Source: Desulfobacteraceae bacterium (GTDB taxonomy: Bacteria; Desulfobacterota; Desulfobacteria; Desulfobacterales; Desulfobacteraceae). Taken from it: a DNA stretch of 53,542 nt. The stretch is taken from contig PIVQ01000003.1 in the NCBI GenBank assembly GCA_003354055.1, forward strand, positions 1-53,542. Direction: 5' to 3'. Made by a program: the position numbers and the translations under genes. The notes below the pieces were generated by a model. That model ran no database searches and had not been told where the DNA came from. It was given only the letters and a program-made list of their open reading frames with translations. Shown here in pieces: positions 18,019 to 26,829 of the stretch (the stretch's first letter is position 1; every line of letters starts with the position of its first letter).

Positions 18019-18882
18019 CGCATTCAATCCCGTTAAGATATCCTGGTAACTCATTCTATCCCGGTCTCTGTAAAATATCCCCACCCCAAAAGGCTGATTT
18101 TCAGCCGCCCGCATGGCAATTTCCATATTGTCTGCCTCCTGGCTAACTCTGAGGGGATGAACATTTTCCTTTAGATTCTTCCAGGTCCTGTTGCTTTTGT
18201 CAAATGTAACGCAGGGTGTAAGGATCTGGATAAAGGAAAATCCGCTGTGCCTTGTCCCCTGTTTGATGATCGCCTTCATGCCCTCCGGATCACCGGCATA
18301 GCCCCTGGCCACAAAGGAAGCGCCATAGGCCAGGGCCAGACGGATGGGGTTCAAAGGTGTATCCGGATTTCCCACCGGATGGGAGTTGGTCTTCTGCTCA
18401 TACGGGGTTGTGGAGGAAGACTGGCCCTTGGTCAGGCCGTAAATGGAGTTGTCAAACATGATAAAGGTGATATCAATGTTTTTGCGGGCCACATGGGGAA
18501 GATGTCCCCCGCCGATGCCTAGGGCATCACCGTCACCGGCCACGGCAAATACAGTCAGGTCAGGCCGGGCCAGTTTCAGTCCCGATGCCACGGGAATGGA
18601 TCTTCCGTGGAGGGTATGAAATCCATAGGAATTAACAAAAATAGGCGTCCGTCCCGAACAGCCGATCCCGCTCACCGTACAAATATTCTCATGCAAAAGT
18701 TCCATTTCCCGGCAAGCTTTGTAAAAGGCATCCATGATACCGAAATACCCGCATCCCGGACACCAGGTAGGCAGGTCGGAGGATCTGTACTGCAAAAAAT
18801 CCCTGGCGCGAACCTGGTCCAGTTTTTCATCAAGGTATTCTGCATCCGCTGCTTGCGCGTAATTTGATTGAATTGTTTCCAT
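18016..18882 (-). CDS. korB: 2-oxoacid:ferredoxin oxidoreductase beta subunit (2-oxoglutarate type)
   Basis: 288 residues, the usual size. WCPGCGYFGIMDAF near residue 41 and GIGCSGRTPIFVN carry cluster-ligand cysteines. The thiamine pyrophosphate motif runs from GDGDALGIGGGHL through NIDITFIMFDNSIYG. With KorA it catalyses oxidative decarboxylation of a 2-oxoacid, most likely 2-oxoglutarate, to the acyl-CoA with reduction of ferredoxin, a TCA-cycle step in complete-oxidising anaerobes. It starts at ATG 18882, sharing one base with the korA stop (TAATG), so translation is coupled. Substrate assignment between Kor and Por/Vor types is by general resemblance. A repeat element provides the stop codon. 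Confidence 0.88.
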   Translation of the reverse strand: METIQSNYAQAADAEYLDEKLDQVRARDFLQYRSSDLPTWCPGCGYFGIMDAFYKACREMELLHENICTVSGIGCSGRTPIFVNSYGFHTLHGRSIPVASGLKLARPDLTVFAVAGDGDALGIGGGHLPHVARKNIDITFIMFDNSIYGLTKGQSSSTTPYEQKTNSHPVGNPDTPLNPIRLALAYGASFVARGYAGDPEGMKAIIKQGTRHSGFSFIQILTPCVTFDKSNRTWKNLKENVHPLRVSQEADNMEIAMRAAENQPFGVGIFYRDRDRMSYQDILTGLNA

Positions 18883-20642
18883 TACATCTCCCTCATCTTA
18901 TCAAGGATATCTTCTGCTGCCATGGGTCGGCCGGTGATAAAATTAAGCCGCTCGCAATGACGCTTGAGGATCTTTGTTGCGAAATCTGCAAACTGGCCCT
19001 GGAAGTTCAGTTCCGGTACCAGAATTTTCTCACATTGATCTGAAAATTCCTTAAGCTCTTTTTCGGGAAAGGGGTAGAGTATCATCGAGGAAAAAGATGC
19101 GGCATTGATCCCCTCCCTTTTAGCGGTGGCCACAGCCTCATGGGCGGCTCCGGCCGAAGAGCCCCAGGAGATAACGCCGATATCCGCCTTTTCCGACTGA
19201 AAGTCCGATATCACAGGGGCAGGTGTATCATTAAGCACTGAGGCATGCTTTTTGAACCTTTTCTTACTCATCTTCAAATGCCCCTTGTCGCTGTAATTGG
19301 GACGACCGTATTCATCGTGTTCCAGTCCGGTGTAAAAAGATATCCCGCCCGGTGTACCCGGAATGGCTCTGGGCGAAACCCCGTTGTCCGTGATTTTGTA
19401 ACGCTGGTAATCCTTCAACGCCTCTTCATCAGGGGCGACATTGGCATTGAGCATCTCAGGTCCCGGCTTCTCCGGTACATCAATGTTCCGGATGGAATTG
19501 GACAGAAAGAAATCCAGAAGCAGTACCACCAGGGTCTGGTATTTCTCTGCGATATAGAGGGCCAGCACTGTGGCATCATAGCAGGAGGCGGTATCTGTCG
19601 GGGCCAGTACCACTCTCGGGCAATCTCCTGTGCCGCTGTACAGGGCCGCATTAAAGTCGCTTTGCTCGGTTTTCGTAGGAATGCCGGTTGACGGCCCGCC
19701 TCGCTGGGAGTTGACGATCACCGCCGGCACCTCAGCCATGACCGAAAGTCCTGTGAATTCCGTCATCAGGGCAAAGCCCGGCCCTGAGGTGGCGGTCATG
19801 GACCTGATACCGCCGTATCCGGCCCCGATCACCGCACCAATGGCAGAGATTTCATCCTCTGTCTGAAGCAGGGTTCCGCCATAGCCTGGCAATTCCTTAC
19901 TCAAAATTTCCATAATCTTTGTAGCCGGGGTAATGGGATACCCTGCGTAGAATTTAAGATCTGCATCCAGAGCAGCTTTTGCCACCAGCTGGTTGCCGTT
20001 GATGATCAGTTTTTCCCCTTGAGGTTCCAGTTCAACCCCTTCAAAGGAAAACCCGTCCTGTTTCTCAATATTCTCTTTTGTCCAGTTAAACCCTTCAAGA
20101 AACGAGTTCACATTGGAATCGATAACAATCTGTTTCTTCTTGGCATACCTGGCTTTAATGGATTCGGTAAACCCTTTCTGGTCCATATGAAACAGGGCGG
20201 CAACGCTTCCTAAGGCCACCATGTTCCTTCCCCTCAGATTACCGGCGGCCTTCTGGGCCAGCATGGCCAGAGGCACACCATAGGGCACCACCGAGGGATC
20301 TACCCAGCCCAGAACACTTTTGTCCTCTTCGTGGGGTTTTGAAGGCTGGCTGTCGTAAATCAAAATCCCGCCCTGCTTCAGGGCAGATAACTGGGATATG
20401 GAATGGCCGTCGTTCAGGGCGATCAGAACATCCGCAAGTTTTCCCGGAGAGTTGATCACAGCAGAGGAGATCCTTGTGTGGGCCACGCACTTTCCAAAAC
20501 CCCGGATCTCTGCCGGATAGGAATCAAAGGACATGATTTCAAACCCTTGGCCACTCATAAACCGGCTCAGGATTTCACCGGCTGAAATGGTTCCTTCACC
20601 TGCACTGCCGCAGATTTCAATAACGATGTTTATATCTTTCAT
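18882..20642 (-). CDS. korA: 2-oxoacid:ferredoxin oxidoreductase, fused gamma-alpha subunit (2-oxoglutarate type)
   Basis: 586 residues. The N-terminal gamma domain (about 1-185) carries EICGSAGEGTISAGEIL and SYPAEIRGFG. The alpha pyrimidine-binding part (about 205-400) shows the GYPITPAT motif, TEDEISAIGAVIGAGYGG and TSGPGF, and a transketolase-like C-terminal domain follows. This gamma-alpha fusion is standard for two-subunit KorAB enzymes. No separate ferredoxin (delta) subunit is encoded next to it; the flavoproteins upstream carry Fe-S clusters instead. Its ATG lies 36 bp beyond repeat copy 2, which separates it from the flavoprotein gene upstream. Confidence 0.9.
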   Translation of the reverse strand: MKDINIVIEICGSAGEGTISAGEILSRFMSGQGFEIMSFDSYPAEIRGFGKCVAHTRISSAVINSPGKLADVLIALNDGHSISQLSALKQGGILIYDSQPSKPHEEDKSVLGWVDPSVVPYGVPLAMLAQKAAGNLRGRNMVALGSVAALFHMDQKGFTESIKARYAKKKQIVIDSNVNSFLEGFNWTKENIEKQDGFSFEGVELEPQGEKLIINGNQLVAKAALDADLKFYAGYPITPATKIMEILSKELPGYGGTLLQTEDEISAIGAVIGAGYGGIRSMTATSGPGFALMTEFTGLSVMAEVPAVIVNSQRGGPSTGIPTKTEQSDFNAALYSGTGDCPRVVLAPTDTASCYDATVLALYIAEKYQTLVVLLLDFFLSNSIRNIDVPEKPGPEMLNANVAPDEEALKDYQRYKITDNGVSPRAIPGTPGGISFYTGLEHDEYGRPNYSDKGHLKMSKKRFKKHASVLNDTPAPVISDFQSEKADIGVISWGSSAGAAHEAVATAKREGINAASFSSMILYPFPEKELKEFSDQCEKILVPELNFQGQFADFATKILKRHCERLNFITGRPMAAEDILDKMREM

Positions 20643-20677
20643 AGATTGAACTTCCTTGTATTTGGATTCCGCCTATT

Positions 20678-20781
20678 TAAGGATCGGCTCCAAAATTACT
20701 TGATCTTTTGTTTTCAAAATACCCAGTCTTTTAAAGGGTTTTGGAAACAATTTAGATCAAGTTATTTTGTAACGATTCCTA
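20678..20781 (+). repeat. 104-bp palindromic interspersed repeat, copy 2 (reverse orientation)
   Basis: The same element as 17915-18018 in the opposite orientation: TAAGGATCGGCTCCAAAATT at its left end and TAACGATTCCTA at its right. It lies between the FAD oxidoreductase and korA. Its right-hand end (CTA at 20779-20781) forms the TAG stop codon of the oxidoreductase. Length is exactly 104 bp, as in copies 1 and 3. Confidence 0.93.
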
Positions 20782-21807
20782 AGCTTCCTCAATATCTTCC
20801 CACCAGGTGGTTTTAATCTTTACCCCTTCCAGATCAAAGTACTTCCTGCCCACGGATTCGATGACCTGATGATCGCCGAGCAGGTTCATGGCGGTCACTT
20901 CACCCTGAACTACGGCATTGGGCCAGCCGATGGAAGTGGTATAAGCATTGATATTGGGATTATAAATCTGTGCACAGCTGCCGCAGGCATAGATATCAGG
21001 ATCATTGGTCTGCATGGTTTCATTGACCAGAATGCCGTGGTCAATGTCCAGACCGCATCCCCTTGCAAAGTCTACACTGGGTATCAAGCCGTTAAAGGAA
21101 AATACCATATCAACCTGTTTTTCTATTCCCTTTTGAGTTGAAATCCGAAACCCCGCTCCTGATTCTGTAACGGCTCTAATATCATCGTTTACCAAGAGTT
21201 CCACGGAAAGTCCTGACAGGGATTTTTCTATAACAGCCTCCATCTCATCGTTGAGATTAAAGGGCCAGAATGCATTGGGATAGATCAAAAGTGTGATCGT
21301 CTTTCCCATTTTGGCCAGCAGGCGCAGAAATTTAAACCCCACCAGATCGCCGCCAAAAATGAAAAAGTCATTGGCATTGCGGATCTCATCCTTGAATTCC
21401 ATCACCTGATTATAACTGGAGATAAATTTCAGGCAATCTGCATAGGGCCTCATGGAGGGTAAAATCCTTGCCCTTGAACCGGATGCGATAATCAGCTTGG
21501 TATAATGGATCTCTTCCTTGTGATGAAGAAAAACCGTACGGGTTGCAGGGTCAATGCTGTCTACAGCCTGCCCCAGGCGAAGACGGATACCACTTTCGCT
21601 GTAGCTTGACAATTGCTTGACCATCAGATCCTGTGCTTTGATTTCGTCCAGGATATACCGGGTTAATTTAGGTTTGGAATAAAAGGGGACGGCCTCGTCC
21701 GAGACGATGGTAATCTTGGCGTCTTTATCCTTGTCCCGCAGGGTTACTGCGGCATGATTTCCGGCCGGCCCGTTCCCTATGATGACATAGTGGTCATTGG
21801 TTGGCAT
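20779..21807 (-). CDS. FAD-dependent NAD(P)H oxidoreductase (pyridine nucleotide-disulfide fold)
   Basis: 342 residues. The FAD site GNGPAGNHAAVTLRD is at the N-terminus, with PFYSKPKLTRYIL (rubredoxin/nitrite-reductase-type reductases), a second region FFIFGGDLVGFKFLR resembling the NAD site, and IYACGSCAQIYNPN in the late FAD-binding motif. The NAD-site fingerprint is degenerate (GGDLVG rather than GxGxxG), so the electron partner may not be a free pyridine nucleotide. It lies 20 bp after the GltD-like gene and upstream of korA, so it probably shuttles electrons between Kor, ferredoxin and NAD(P). Its stop codon comes from repeat copy 2. Confidence 0.82.
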   Translation of the reverse strand: MPTNDHYVIIGNGPAGNHAAVTLRDKDKDAKITIVSDEAVPFYSKPKLTRYILDEIKAQDLMVKQLSSYSESGIRLRLGQAVDSIDPATRTVFLHHKEEIHYTKLIIASGSRARILPSMRPYADCLKFISSYNQVMEFKDEIRNANDFFIFGGDLVGFKFLRLLAKMGKTITLLIYPNAFWPFNLNDEMEAVIEKSLSGLSVELLVNDDIRAVTESGAGFRISTQKGIEKQVDMVFSFNGLIPSVDFARGCGLDIDHGILVNETMQTNDPDIYACGSCAQIYNPNINAYTTSIGWPNAVVQGEVTAMNLLGDHQVIESVGRKYFDLEGVKIKTTWWEDIEEA

Positions 21808-21827
21808 TCTTCCTCCGGTTTTTTTAA

Positions 21828-23615
21828 TTACTCATCCACATCCATTTCAATCAATTCCGTTTTGGTCACTGAGATGCAGTCCATGGGACAGGCTGCATAA
21901 CACTGGCCGCAACGGATGCAGGCATTGTTGTCAATGGTGATGGAGGTCACCTGGTTCCAATGAGAGGTTTGCCTGTATTCTCCGTAGGTACCGTCGGCAT
22001 TCATGGGGATTGCCTCCACCATCTTGATACAGTCCTTGGGAGCGACATCTATACAGGCAGAACAATAGATGCACCGGAGAGGATCAATTTCATACTTTAA
22101 ATTACACAGGTAGCATCGCTTGGATTCTTCATGGGCTTGGATCTCCTCATATCCGGTTTCCACCTCATTGGTAGCAGTGGCCAGACGATCGCCCATGTCA
22201 ATAGTGTTCATGGGCACTTTTCCGATAAAGTCATAGGCTCTGGGGCGATCTGTCGACGCATGAGACTCAAGCCGTACCACCCGTTTTTTACGGGCCAGTC
22301 CGGTGAGATATTCATCCACGGCCAGGGCAGCTTTCCTTCCGCCGGCAATGGCTGAGATCACATCCGAAGATCCGGTCATAAAATCCCCGGCTGCGAAAAG
22401 GCCGTCAACAGACGTGGTATTCTTCTCGCGGTCCAGGCCGACAAGGTTCTTGGACAGGGCTGCGGGGTCCGGGGACTGGCCCAGAGCTGCGATCACACTG
22501 TCGCAGGGCACACAAAATTCCGAATTTTCAATGGGAACGGAAACCCGGTAGGGGGGGGTATCAATGGTTTCCAAACGGGTACGAGTGAATTCAATGCCGG
22601 TGACCCGGCCGTCAACCCCCATGATCTTCGCGGGCTGAACCAGGGTATGGGTCACGATCCCCTCAAACTGGGCCTCGTGTTTTTCCGTTTCGTCAATTCG
22701 CATATATTCCAGGGTTTTACGGATATTGATTTTCACATCCGCGGCCCCCAGGCGAATGGCTGATCTGGCGCAGTCCACAGCAGTAAACCCGGCACCGATG
22801 ACCACCACGGTTTTTCCCACATAGGGTTCTTCGCCGGCATTGATCCGGGTCATGAAATCAAGGCCGTGATAAAAGTTTTCAAGTTCTTCCCCGTCTACGC
22901 CAAGTTCTCTGGGTTTGGTGCATCCGGTGGCCACCACCACGGCATCGAAATCTTTCTTTAATGACTCCAGGGTAAAATCCTGGCCCACGGTCTGATTGGA
23001 TTTCAGCTCCACACCCAGACGAAGGACATTGTTGATCTCCATCATGAGCAGATCCCGGGGCAGCCTGAACTCCGGAATCCCGTACATGAGCATGCCGCCC
23101 GGTTTTTCCTGGGACTCGAAGATAACAGCCTTATGCCCCAGAATGGCCAGATCATGGGCCGCAGCCAGACCGGCCGGACCTGACCCCACCACGGCAACCG
23201 TCTTGCCCGTTGGCGCGTATAAACCCTCAAGAATACGGTGCATGGGAGATTTCAGGTCGGCACAGGACCGTTTTAAATGGCAGATCCCCACACTTTCTCC
23301 GTTATCCGGCTCACCATGACGACAGGCAGACTCACAGGGCCGTGAACAGATCCTGCCCAGCACACCGGGCAGGATATTGGCCCCACGGTTCAATTCGTAA
23401 GCCCTGCCGTAACGTTTTTCATTTATACAGCGGATGTAGCCCGGAATATTGGTTCTGGCAGGACAGGCATCCTGGCAGGGAACGCTTTTGGCCACTTGGC
23501 CAAAATCCCTGGGATCCGTAGAATAGGCGATCTGGGTTACTGAATGGGACGAGTAGATCTTTGTATTGTCCTGGCGTACTCTTTGTTCCTTGGAATATAG
23601 ATCATTTTTCTTCAA
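21828..23615 (-). CDS. GltD-like NAD(P)H oxidoreductase with N-terminal Cys-rich and C-terminal ferredoxin domains
   Basis: 595 residues. The N-terminal Fe-S region has CQDACPARTNIPGYI and RICSRPCESACRHGE. FAD site VVGSGPAGLAAAHDLA is near 145 and NAD(P) site VVIGAGFTAVDCARSAIRLG near 275, with AAGDFMTGSSDVISAI following, as in the glutamate synthase small subunit. The C-terminal tail carries two 4Fe-4S-like motifs, CIYCSACIDVAPKDC and CIRCGQCYAACPMDC. The first has Ala where the fourth canonical cysteine should be, with a Cys three residues later. No glutamate synthase large subunit is nearby, so this is a ferredoxin-NAD(P) type module serving the downstream korAB genes rather than GOGAT (inference). 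Confidence 0.87.
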   Translation of the reverse strand: MKKNDLYSKEQRVRQDNTKIYSSHSVTQIAYSTDPRDFGQVAKSVPCQDACPARTNIPGYIRCINEKRYGRAYELNRGANILPGVLGRICSRPCESACRHGEPDNGESVGICHLKRSCADLKSPMHRILEGLYAPTGKTVAVVGSGPAGLAAAHDLAILGHKAVIFESQEKPGGMLMYGIPEFRLPRDLLMMEINNVLRLGVELKSNQTVGQDFTLESLKKDFDAVVVATGCTKPRELGVDGEELENFYHGLDFMTRINAGEEPYVGKTVVVIGAGFTAVDCARSAIRLGAADVKINIRKTLEYMRIDETEKHEAQFEGIVTHTLVQPAKIMGVDGRVTGIEFTRTRLETIDTPPYRVSVPIENSEFCVPCDSVIAALGQSPDPAALSKNLVGLDREKNTTSVDGLFAAGDFMTGSSDVISAIAGGRKAALAVDEYLTGLARKKRVVRLESHASTDRPRAYDFIGKVPMNTIDMGDRLATATNEVETGYEEIQAHEESKRCYLCNLKYEIDPLRCIYCSACIDVAPKDCIKMVEAIPMNADGTYGEYRQTSHWNQVTSITIDNNACIRCGQCYAACPMDCISVTKTELIEMDVDE

Positions 23616-23716
23616 TGTTTACCCCATGATAAAAGTTGTAGAAAAAAGGAAAGACGAATATAAATTTAGCCTTTTCCAGCCTTTGTGTCAAAGAGTTTTC
23701 TTCTCTCTTTTTCCCT

Positions 23717-23820
23717 TAGGTATCGTTACAAAATAACTTGATCTATATTGTTCCCAAAACCCCTTAAAAGACTGGGTATTTTAAAAACAAAAAATCAAGT
23801 AATTTTGGAGCCGATCCTTA
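23717..23820 (-). repeat. 104-bp palindromic interspersed repeat, copy 3
   Basis: Begins TAGGTATCGTTACAAAATAA and ends GGAGCCGATCCTTA, matching copy 1 with a few substitutions. It sits about 100 bp upstream of the GltD-like start and about 100 bp downstream of the STAS-like gene stop, and is the only full copy here that does not abut a coding sequence. Confidence 0.93.
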
Positions 23821-23922
23821 GGCGAATCGTGATATCTGCGGTGGATTCCCCTGTCTTAGGTGAAATAATTTATATGAATTAAATTTTCTTCAAAAGTCTG
23901 GTTTTGACCTGACTTGCAGAGG

Positions 23923-24279
23923 TCACTGCCGGAGGCTATCTAAAAGTGGATCAGCCTCGCTGAATTCACTGACCATGACGATGCGGTATCCGTATGTCGG
24001 GTCTGCCCTTTCGACAGTGGAGGTCTTATTTCCGGTAACCCTTGCCACCGTTGCCAGTCCCGCTTCAGCAAAGAGTTGAATGGTTTTATCTGCCCATTCC
24101 CCCTCTTTAGGATCAGAAAAAGAAAATTGCGTTATATCGGACACGGCAGTAAAGCCTTTTTTCAACTTCGTAACGGCCTTCTGAACCTCGTCATTAATCT
24201 TTTGGCCCTCACCGGCTTCAATGGCTCCCAGTATTATGTACACCCTGTTTTTTAGTTCATCTATTTTTATCTGATACAT
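23923..24279 (-). CDS. Small STAS/SpoIIAA-like protein of unknown role
   Basis: 118 residues from ATG at 24279, chosen because AAAGGAA lies about 9 bp upstream; an in-frame ATG at 24312 has no ribosome site. The pattern is beta strand (YQIKIDELKNRVYIILGA), helix (KINDEVQKAVTKLKKGF), strand (TAVSDITQF), then WADKTIQLFAEAGLATVARV, which resembles the STAS / SpoIIAA-like alpha-beta fold. No catalytic residues are evident. It lies 46 bp after the Nudix gene in the same direction. The family is not certain. Confidence 0.65.
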   Translation of the reverse strand: MYQIKIDELKNRVYIILGAIEAGEGQKINDEVQKAVTKLKKGFTAVSDITQFSFSDPKEGEWADKTIQLFAEAGLATVARVTGNKTSTVERADPTYGYRIVMVSEFSEADPLLDSLRQ

Positions 24280-24325
24280 ATAATGTTTCCTTTGACTCGG
24301 TATAATACCCATACTATTCGAAAAT

Positions 24326-24832
24326 TTAATTTTCTTCTACATATTTTTTTAATGCATTTCTGGTTGTATCAAAGGCGAGTAAATCCCAGGGTATTTTATC
24401 CCTTTTAAATTCATCAATTGACATTGATTCATGACAGGGTCGCATGGTCCCCCCTGTTATTTCACTTAGGTATACTATTATTATATTTGCCTCACCCGGG
24501 TATGAATAGTTGCCAAGCAGACACTTGATTTGGGTATGCAATCCTGTTTCTTCAAAGAATTCACGCTTTGCAGCCTCTTCAAGGGTCTCCCCCCTGTCCA
24601 CAAACCCTCCGGGAAGGACCCAGTGGCCTTTTTTGGGATGTTTATTCCGGCGTTGAAGCACGACCCCGTTGTCGGTTTCCGCGATGGTACAGGCGACCAG
24701 CTTGGGATCAAGGTAAAAAATAAATTCGCAAGTCTTGCACACAAGTCTTGCCGGCTCGTGATGTATAAGCCTTTTTTTGACAAATGCCCCGCCGCACGCT
24801 GGACAGAATTTATATAAATTTAGTTTTTTCAT
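24326..24832 (-). CDS. Nudix hydrolase with N-terminal zinc ribbon (NudC/NUDT-like)
   Basis: 168 residues. A zinc ribbon with C10, C13, C32 and C35 (FCPACGG and VCKTCEF) precedes a Nudix box spanning about 76-98: [18 protein letters not shown] followed by EETGL, fully matching GX5EX7REUXEEXGU. Such proteins hydrolyse nucleoside diphosphates linked to another moiety, such as ADP-ribose, NADH or mutagenic nucleotides. The ribbon plus a single Nudix domain resembles the C-terminal half of NudC, but it is shorter. A Shine-Dalgarno (AGGATAAA) precedes the ATG. The substrate cannot be predicted. Confidence 0.88.
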   Translation of the reverse strand: MKKLNLYKFCPACGGAFVKKRLIHHEPARLVCKTCEFIFYLDPKLVACTIAETDNGVVLQRRNKHPKKGHWVLPGGFVDRGETLEEAAKREFFEETGLHTQIKCLLGNYSYPGEANIIIVYLSEITGGTMRPCHESMSIDEFKRDKIPWDLLAFDTTRNALKKYVEEN

Positions 24833-24987
24833 TAGGTTTATCCTATACCGATATTCATGGATATTCAGTAAAATTATGTCATAACCATAGTGATCGATGG
24901 CGTGGTGTAAAGCAAATAAATTTTAAGAAATGAAATTAAACTGAATTGGTGACGCATAACCAGATGATTCAATAATCAATGGGGTTG

Positions 24988-25737
24988 CTAAAGGTATTGT
25001 TTAACGATGGTGTCAAAAACGTTTTTCCTTTTAAGCGCGTTTACAGACTGTAACAGCGCATCAATTTTTCCGTTTTTCATATCCTGCTCAAGCCTGAGTT
25101 TCGAATACATCAACCATGCTTCTTTCACATCAACCACCAGAATATGATAATCATTGACGGAAATCTTCAATTTTTTCATTACAGGAAGGATCCCGGGTTC
25201 AGTGCCGATGAAACCGGCATACCTCCCTGCCATCAGCATTCTCATGGCCTGGTCATACGTCTTAACCGGGACTTTGGTGATCTTGGGGTCGTCATGAAAT
25301 GCCTGCAGGTATTTCGCCCCTCGAATGACGCCAATGTCTTGCCCCTGCAGATCTTTGAGACTGAAAAATTTCGACTGTTTATCGGACACAACAATGGTAT
25401 TGGTGCTCAGGACATTGACAAGAGGATGAACCAGTTCCAGAGACTCATTTTTATTAAAGACTGAAAAATCAGCATATCCATGCTCAAGCATCTTCAGAGC
25501 ACGGGCAAACGGATACAACCCCGTCTGGTTAAAGGTGTAGCCGGCATTTTCAACAATTGTTTTGCATACGTCATGAATGGCTCCGGTGACCCGATCTTTA
25601 TCATGAAATCCCCAGGGATAAATATTGTAAAGGACGACATTGATCGTATTGGCATTATCCTGAGCATGACTTTTTTCAAGAAACTGAAAAAAAGAAATAA
25701 GCACAATACATATAATTATTTTTAAGAAAACTCGCAT
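24988..25737 (-). CDS. Periplasmic solute-binding protein, family 3 (amino-acid/PAS-kinase sensor type)
   Basis: 249 residues. A signal peptide of about 25 residues ends at SHA/QDN. The mature region has the SBP_bac_3 layout: an early VTGAIHDVCKTIVENAGY, ALKMLEHGYADFSVF, LKDLQGQDIGVIRGAKYLQAF, and a C-terminal ALLQSVNALKRKN helix. No permease or ATPase adjoins it, so it is either an orphan sensor or a stand-alone binding protein. No clear Shine-Dalgarno precedes the ATG, although the signal peptide begins immediately, which supports this start. Confidence 0.8.
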   Translation of the reverse strand: MRVFLKIIICIVLISFFQFLEKSHAQDNANTINVVLYNIYPWGFHDKDRVTGAIHDVCKTIVENAGYTFNQTGLYPFARALKMLEHGYADFSVFNKNESLELVHPLVNVLSTNTIVVSDKQSKFFSLKDLQGQDIGVIRGAKYLQAFHDDPKITKVPVKTYDQAMRMLMAGRYAGFIGTEPGILPVMKKLKISVNDYHILVVDVKEAWLMYSKLRLEQDMKNGKIDALLQSVNALKRKNVFDTIVKQYL

Positions 25738-25872
25738 GGTTTATGGCTTTCAAATAAACAAATAATTTTTGGACCGCGGAACTATTTTCAGGGAATATGA
25801 TTTTTTTGTCAAATGTTAATGCCATTATTGCTTCAACACTCCATGACTAAAATAGTTTAGTATCCTTAATTC

Positions 25873-25902
25873 TTGACAAAAAAGTACGTCCGACCCTATG
25901 AT
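25873..25902 (+). promoter_or_regulatory. Sigma-70-type promoter for the beta-helix protein gene
   Basis: A perfect TTGACA -35 (25873-25878) and TATGAT -10 (25897-25902) are separated by 18 bp, about 60 bp upstream of the ATG at 25964. Confidence 0.65.
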
Positions 25903-25963
25903 TCTGCAAAATTAAGAAGGCACAGGATAACCGCCCAAACCAGATAAAAACGAGGTATACCTA

Positions 25964-26764
25964 ATGTGGTTCAGCCGCCCAAAACCAGACAAGATGGGTC
26001 AAAAAAATCTCCGTATCAAGGATGGAACATACAATGGATCGCACGCCTTTCGAGGCGCCCTGAAACCTAAAGTCTCAGGTGGGATTTATACGGGTGAAAG
26101 GCCCTTCTACGGTGCCAAAAGCCCCCGGATTATCGGCGGGGAATTTCATAGCAACCTTAGTTTTTTCTCAGCCGAAAATGCCGAAATCACAGGTGGAATG
26201 CACCTGGGGGAAAGGATCTATTACGGCGCGCAAAACCCAAAGATACAGGATGGTCAGTTCAAAGGTGACTGGGCCTTTATGGAATCCACCGGTGCCATAG
26301 TGACAGGCGGCGTTTTTTCAGGTTTAGGGGCCTTTAGTGAAGCCCGGGAAGCCCGATTGCAAAAAGGAGCCTTCCCCGGCAAAGAAGTGGGTATCACAAG
26401 TTCGGACATGATCATCTCCGGTGGCGTTTTTAACGGAAACCAACTTTTAAAAACCAGCACCCATGCCCTGGTGGTAGATGGAGAGATTACCGGTGAAGGG
26501 GCCTTTGAGAAAGCCGAAGGAATTCGGGTGTTACACACCGGGGTCATCAAGCATGTATACACGCCTCTCAGCGGCATTATTGCTGCCCTACGGCTGGAAA
26601 AAGTCAGCTTCCCCGACGGCAAACCCGAAGATCTGTTGATATATGCCGAAGAGGTGGGAGAAGGCGCTGAGTTTGTGCAGATTTTAGAGGCAGGCACCCT
26701 GCCCCAGCAGACCTTGACGGCAAGCGGGGCCATTGCATTTTTGCAAGGTCTGTCAGAGCGCTGA
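25964..26764 (+). CDS. DUF3737-like right-handed beta-helix repeat protein
   Basis: 266 residues with no signal peptide. About ten imperfect 20-residue units follow the pattern hydrophobic-x-GG-x-F/Y-x-G-x-x-x-F/Y (for example IIGGEFHSNLSFFSAENAEI and IQDGQFKGDWAFMESTGAIV), predicting a right-handed beta-solenoid. The closing segment TGVIKHVYTPLSGIIAA matches the end of DUF3737 proteins (VLNPLSGIIKA). The function of that family is unknown. A DLLIYAEEVGEGAEFVQILE tail is extra. A good sigma-70 promoter lies upstream, and a PAS protein gene follows 65 bp later on the same strand. Confidence 0.75.
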   Translation: MWFSRPKPDKMGQKNLRIKDGTYNGSHAFRGALKPKVSGGIYTGERPFYGAKSPRIIGGEFHSNLSFFSAENAEITGGMHLGERIYYGAQNPKIQDGQFKGDWAFMESTGAIVTGGVFSGLGAFSEAREARLQKGAFPGKEVGITSSDMIISGGVFNGNQLLKTSTHALVVDGEITGEGAFEKAEGIRVLHTGVIKHVYTPLSGIIAALRLEKVSFPDGKPEDLLIYAEEVGEGAEFVQILEAGTLPQQTLTASGAIAFLQGLSER

Positions 26765-26829
26765 ACCAACTCGTTAAACATTATGGCTAACAGGTGGCAG
26801 ATAAATGTCGCCGTGTTACAGGAGGGGAT

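Noticed and set aside
17946..18146. Plus-strand reading frame starting MFPKPLKRLGILKTKDQV, also seen at 36502
   Set aside because: The shared peptide is simply the palindromic repeat translated; it starts from TTG without a ribosome site and runs antisense into real genes.
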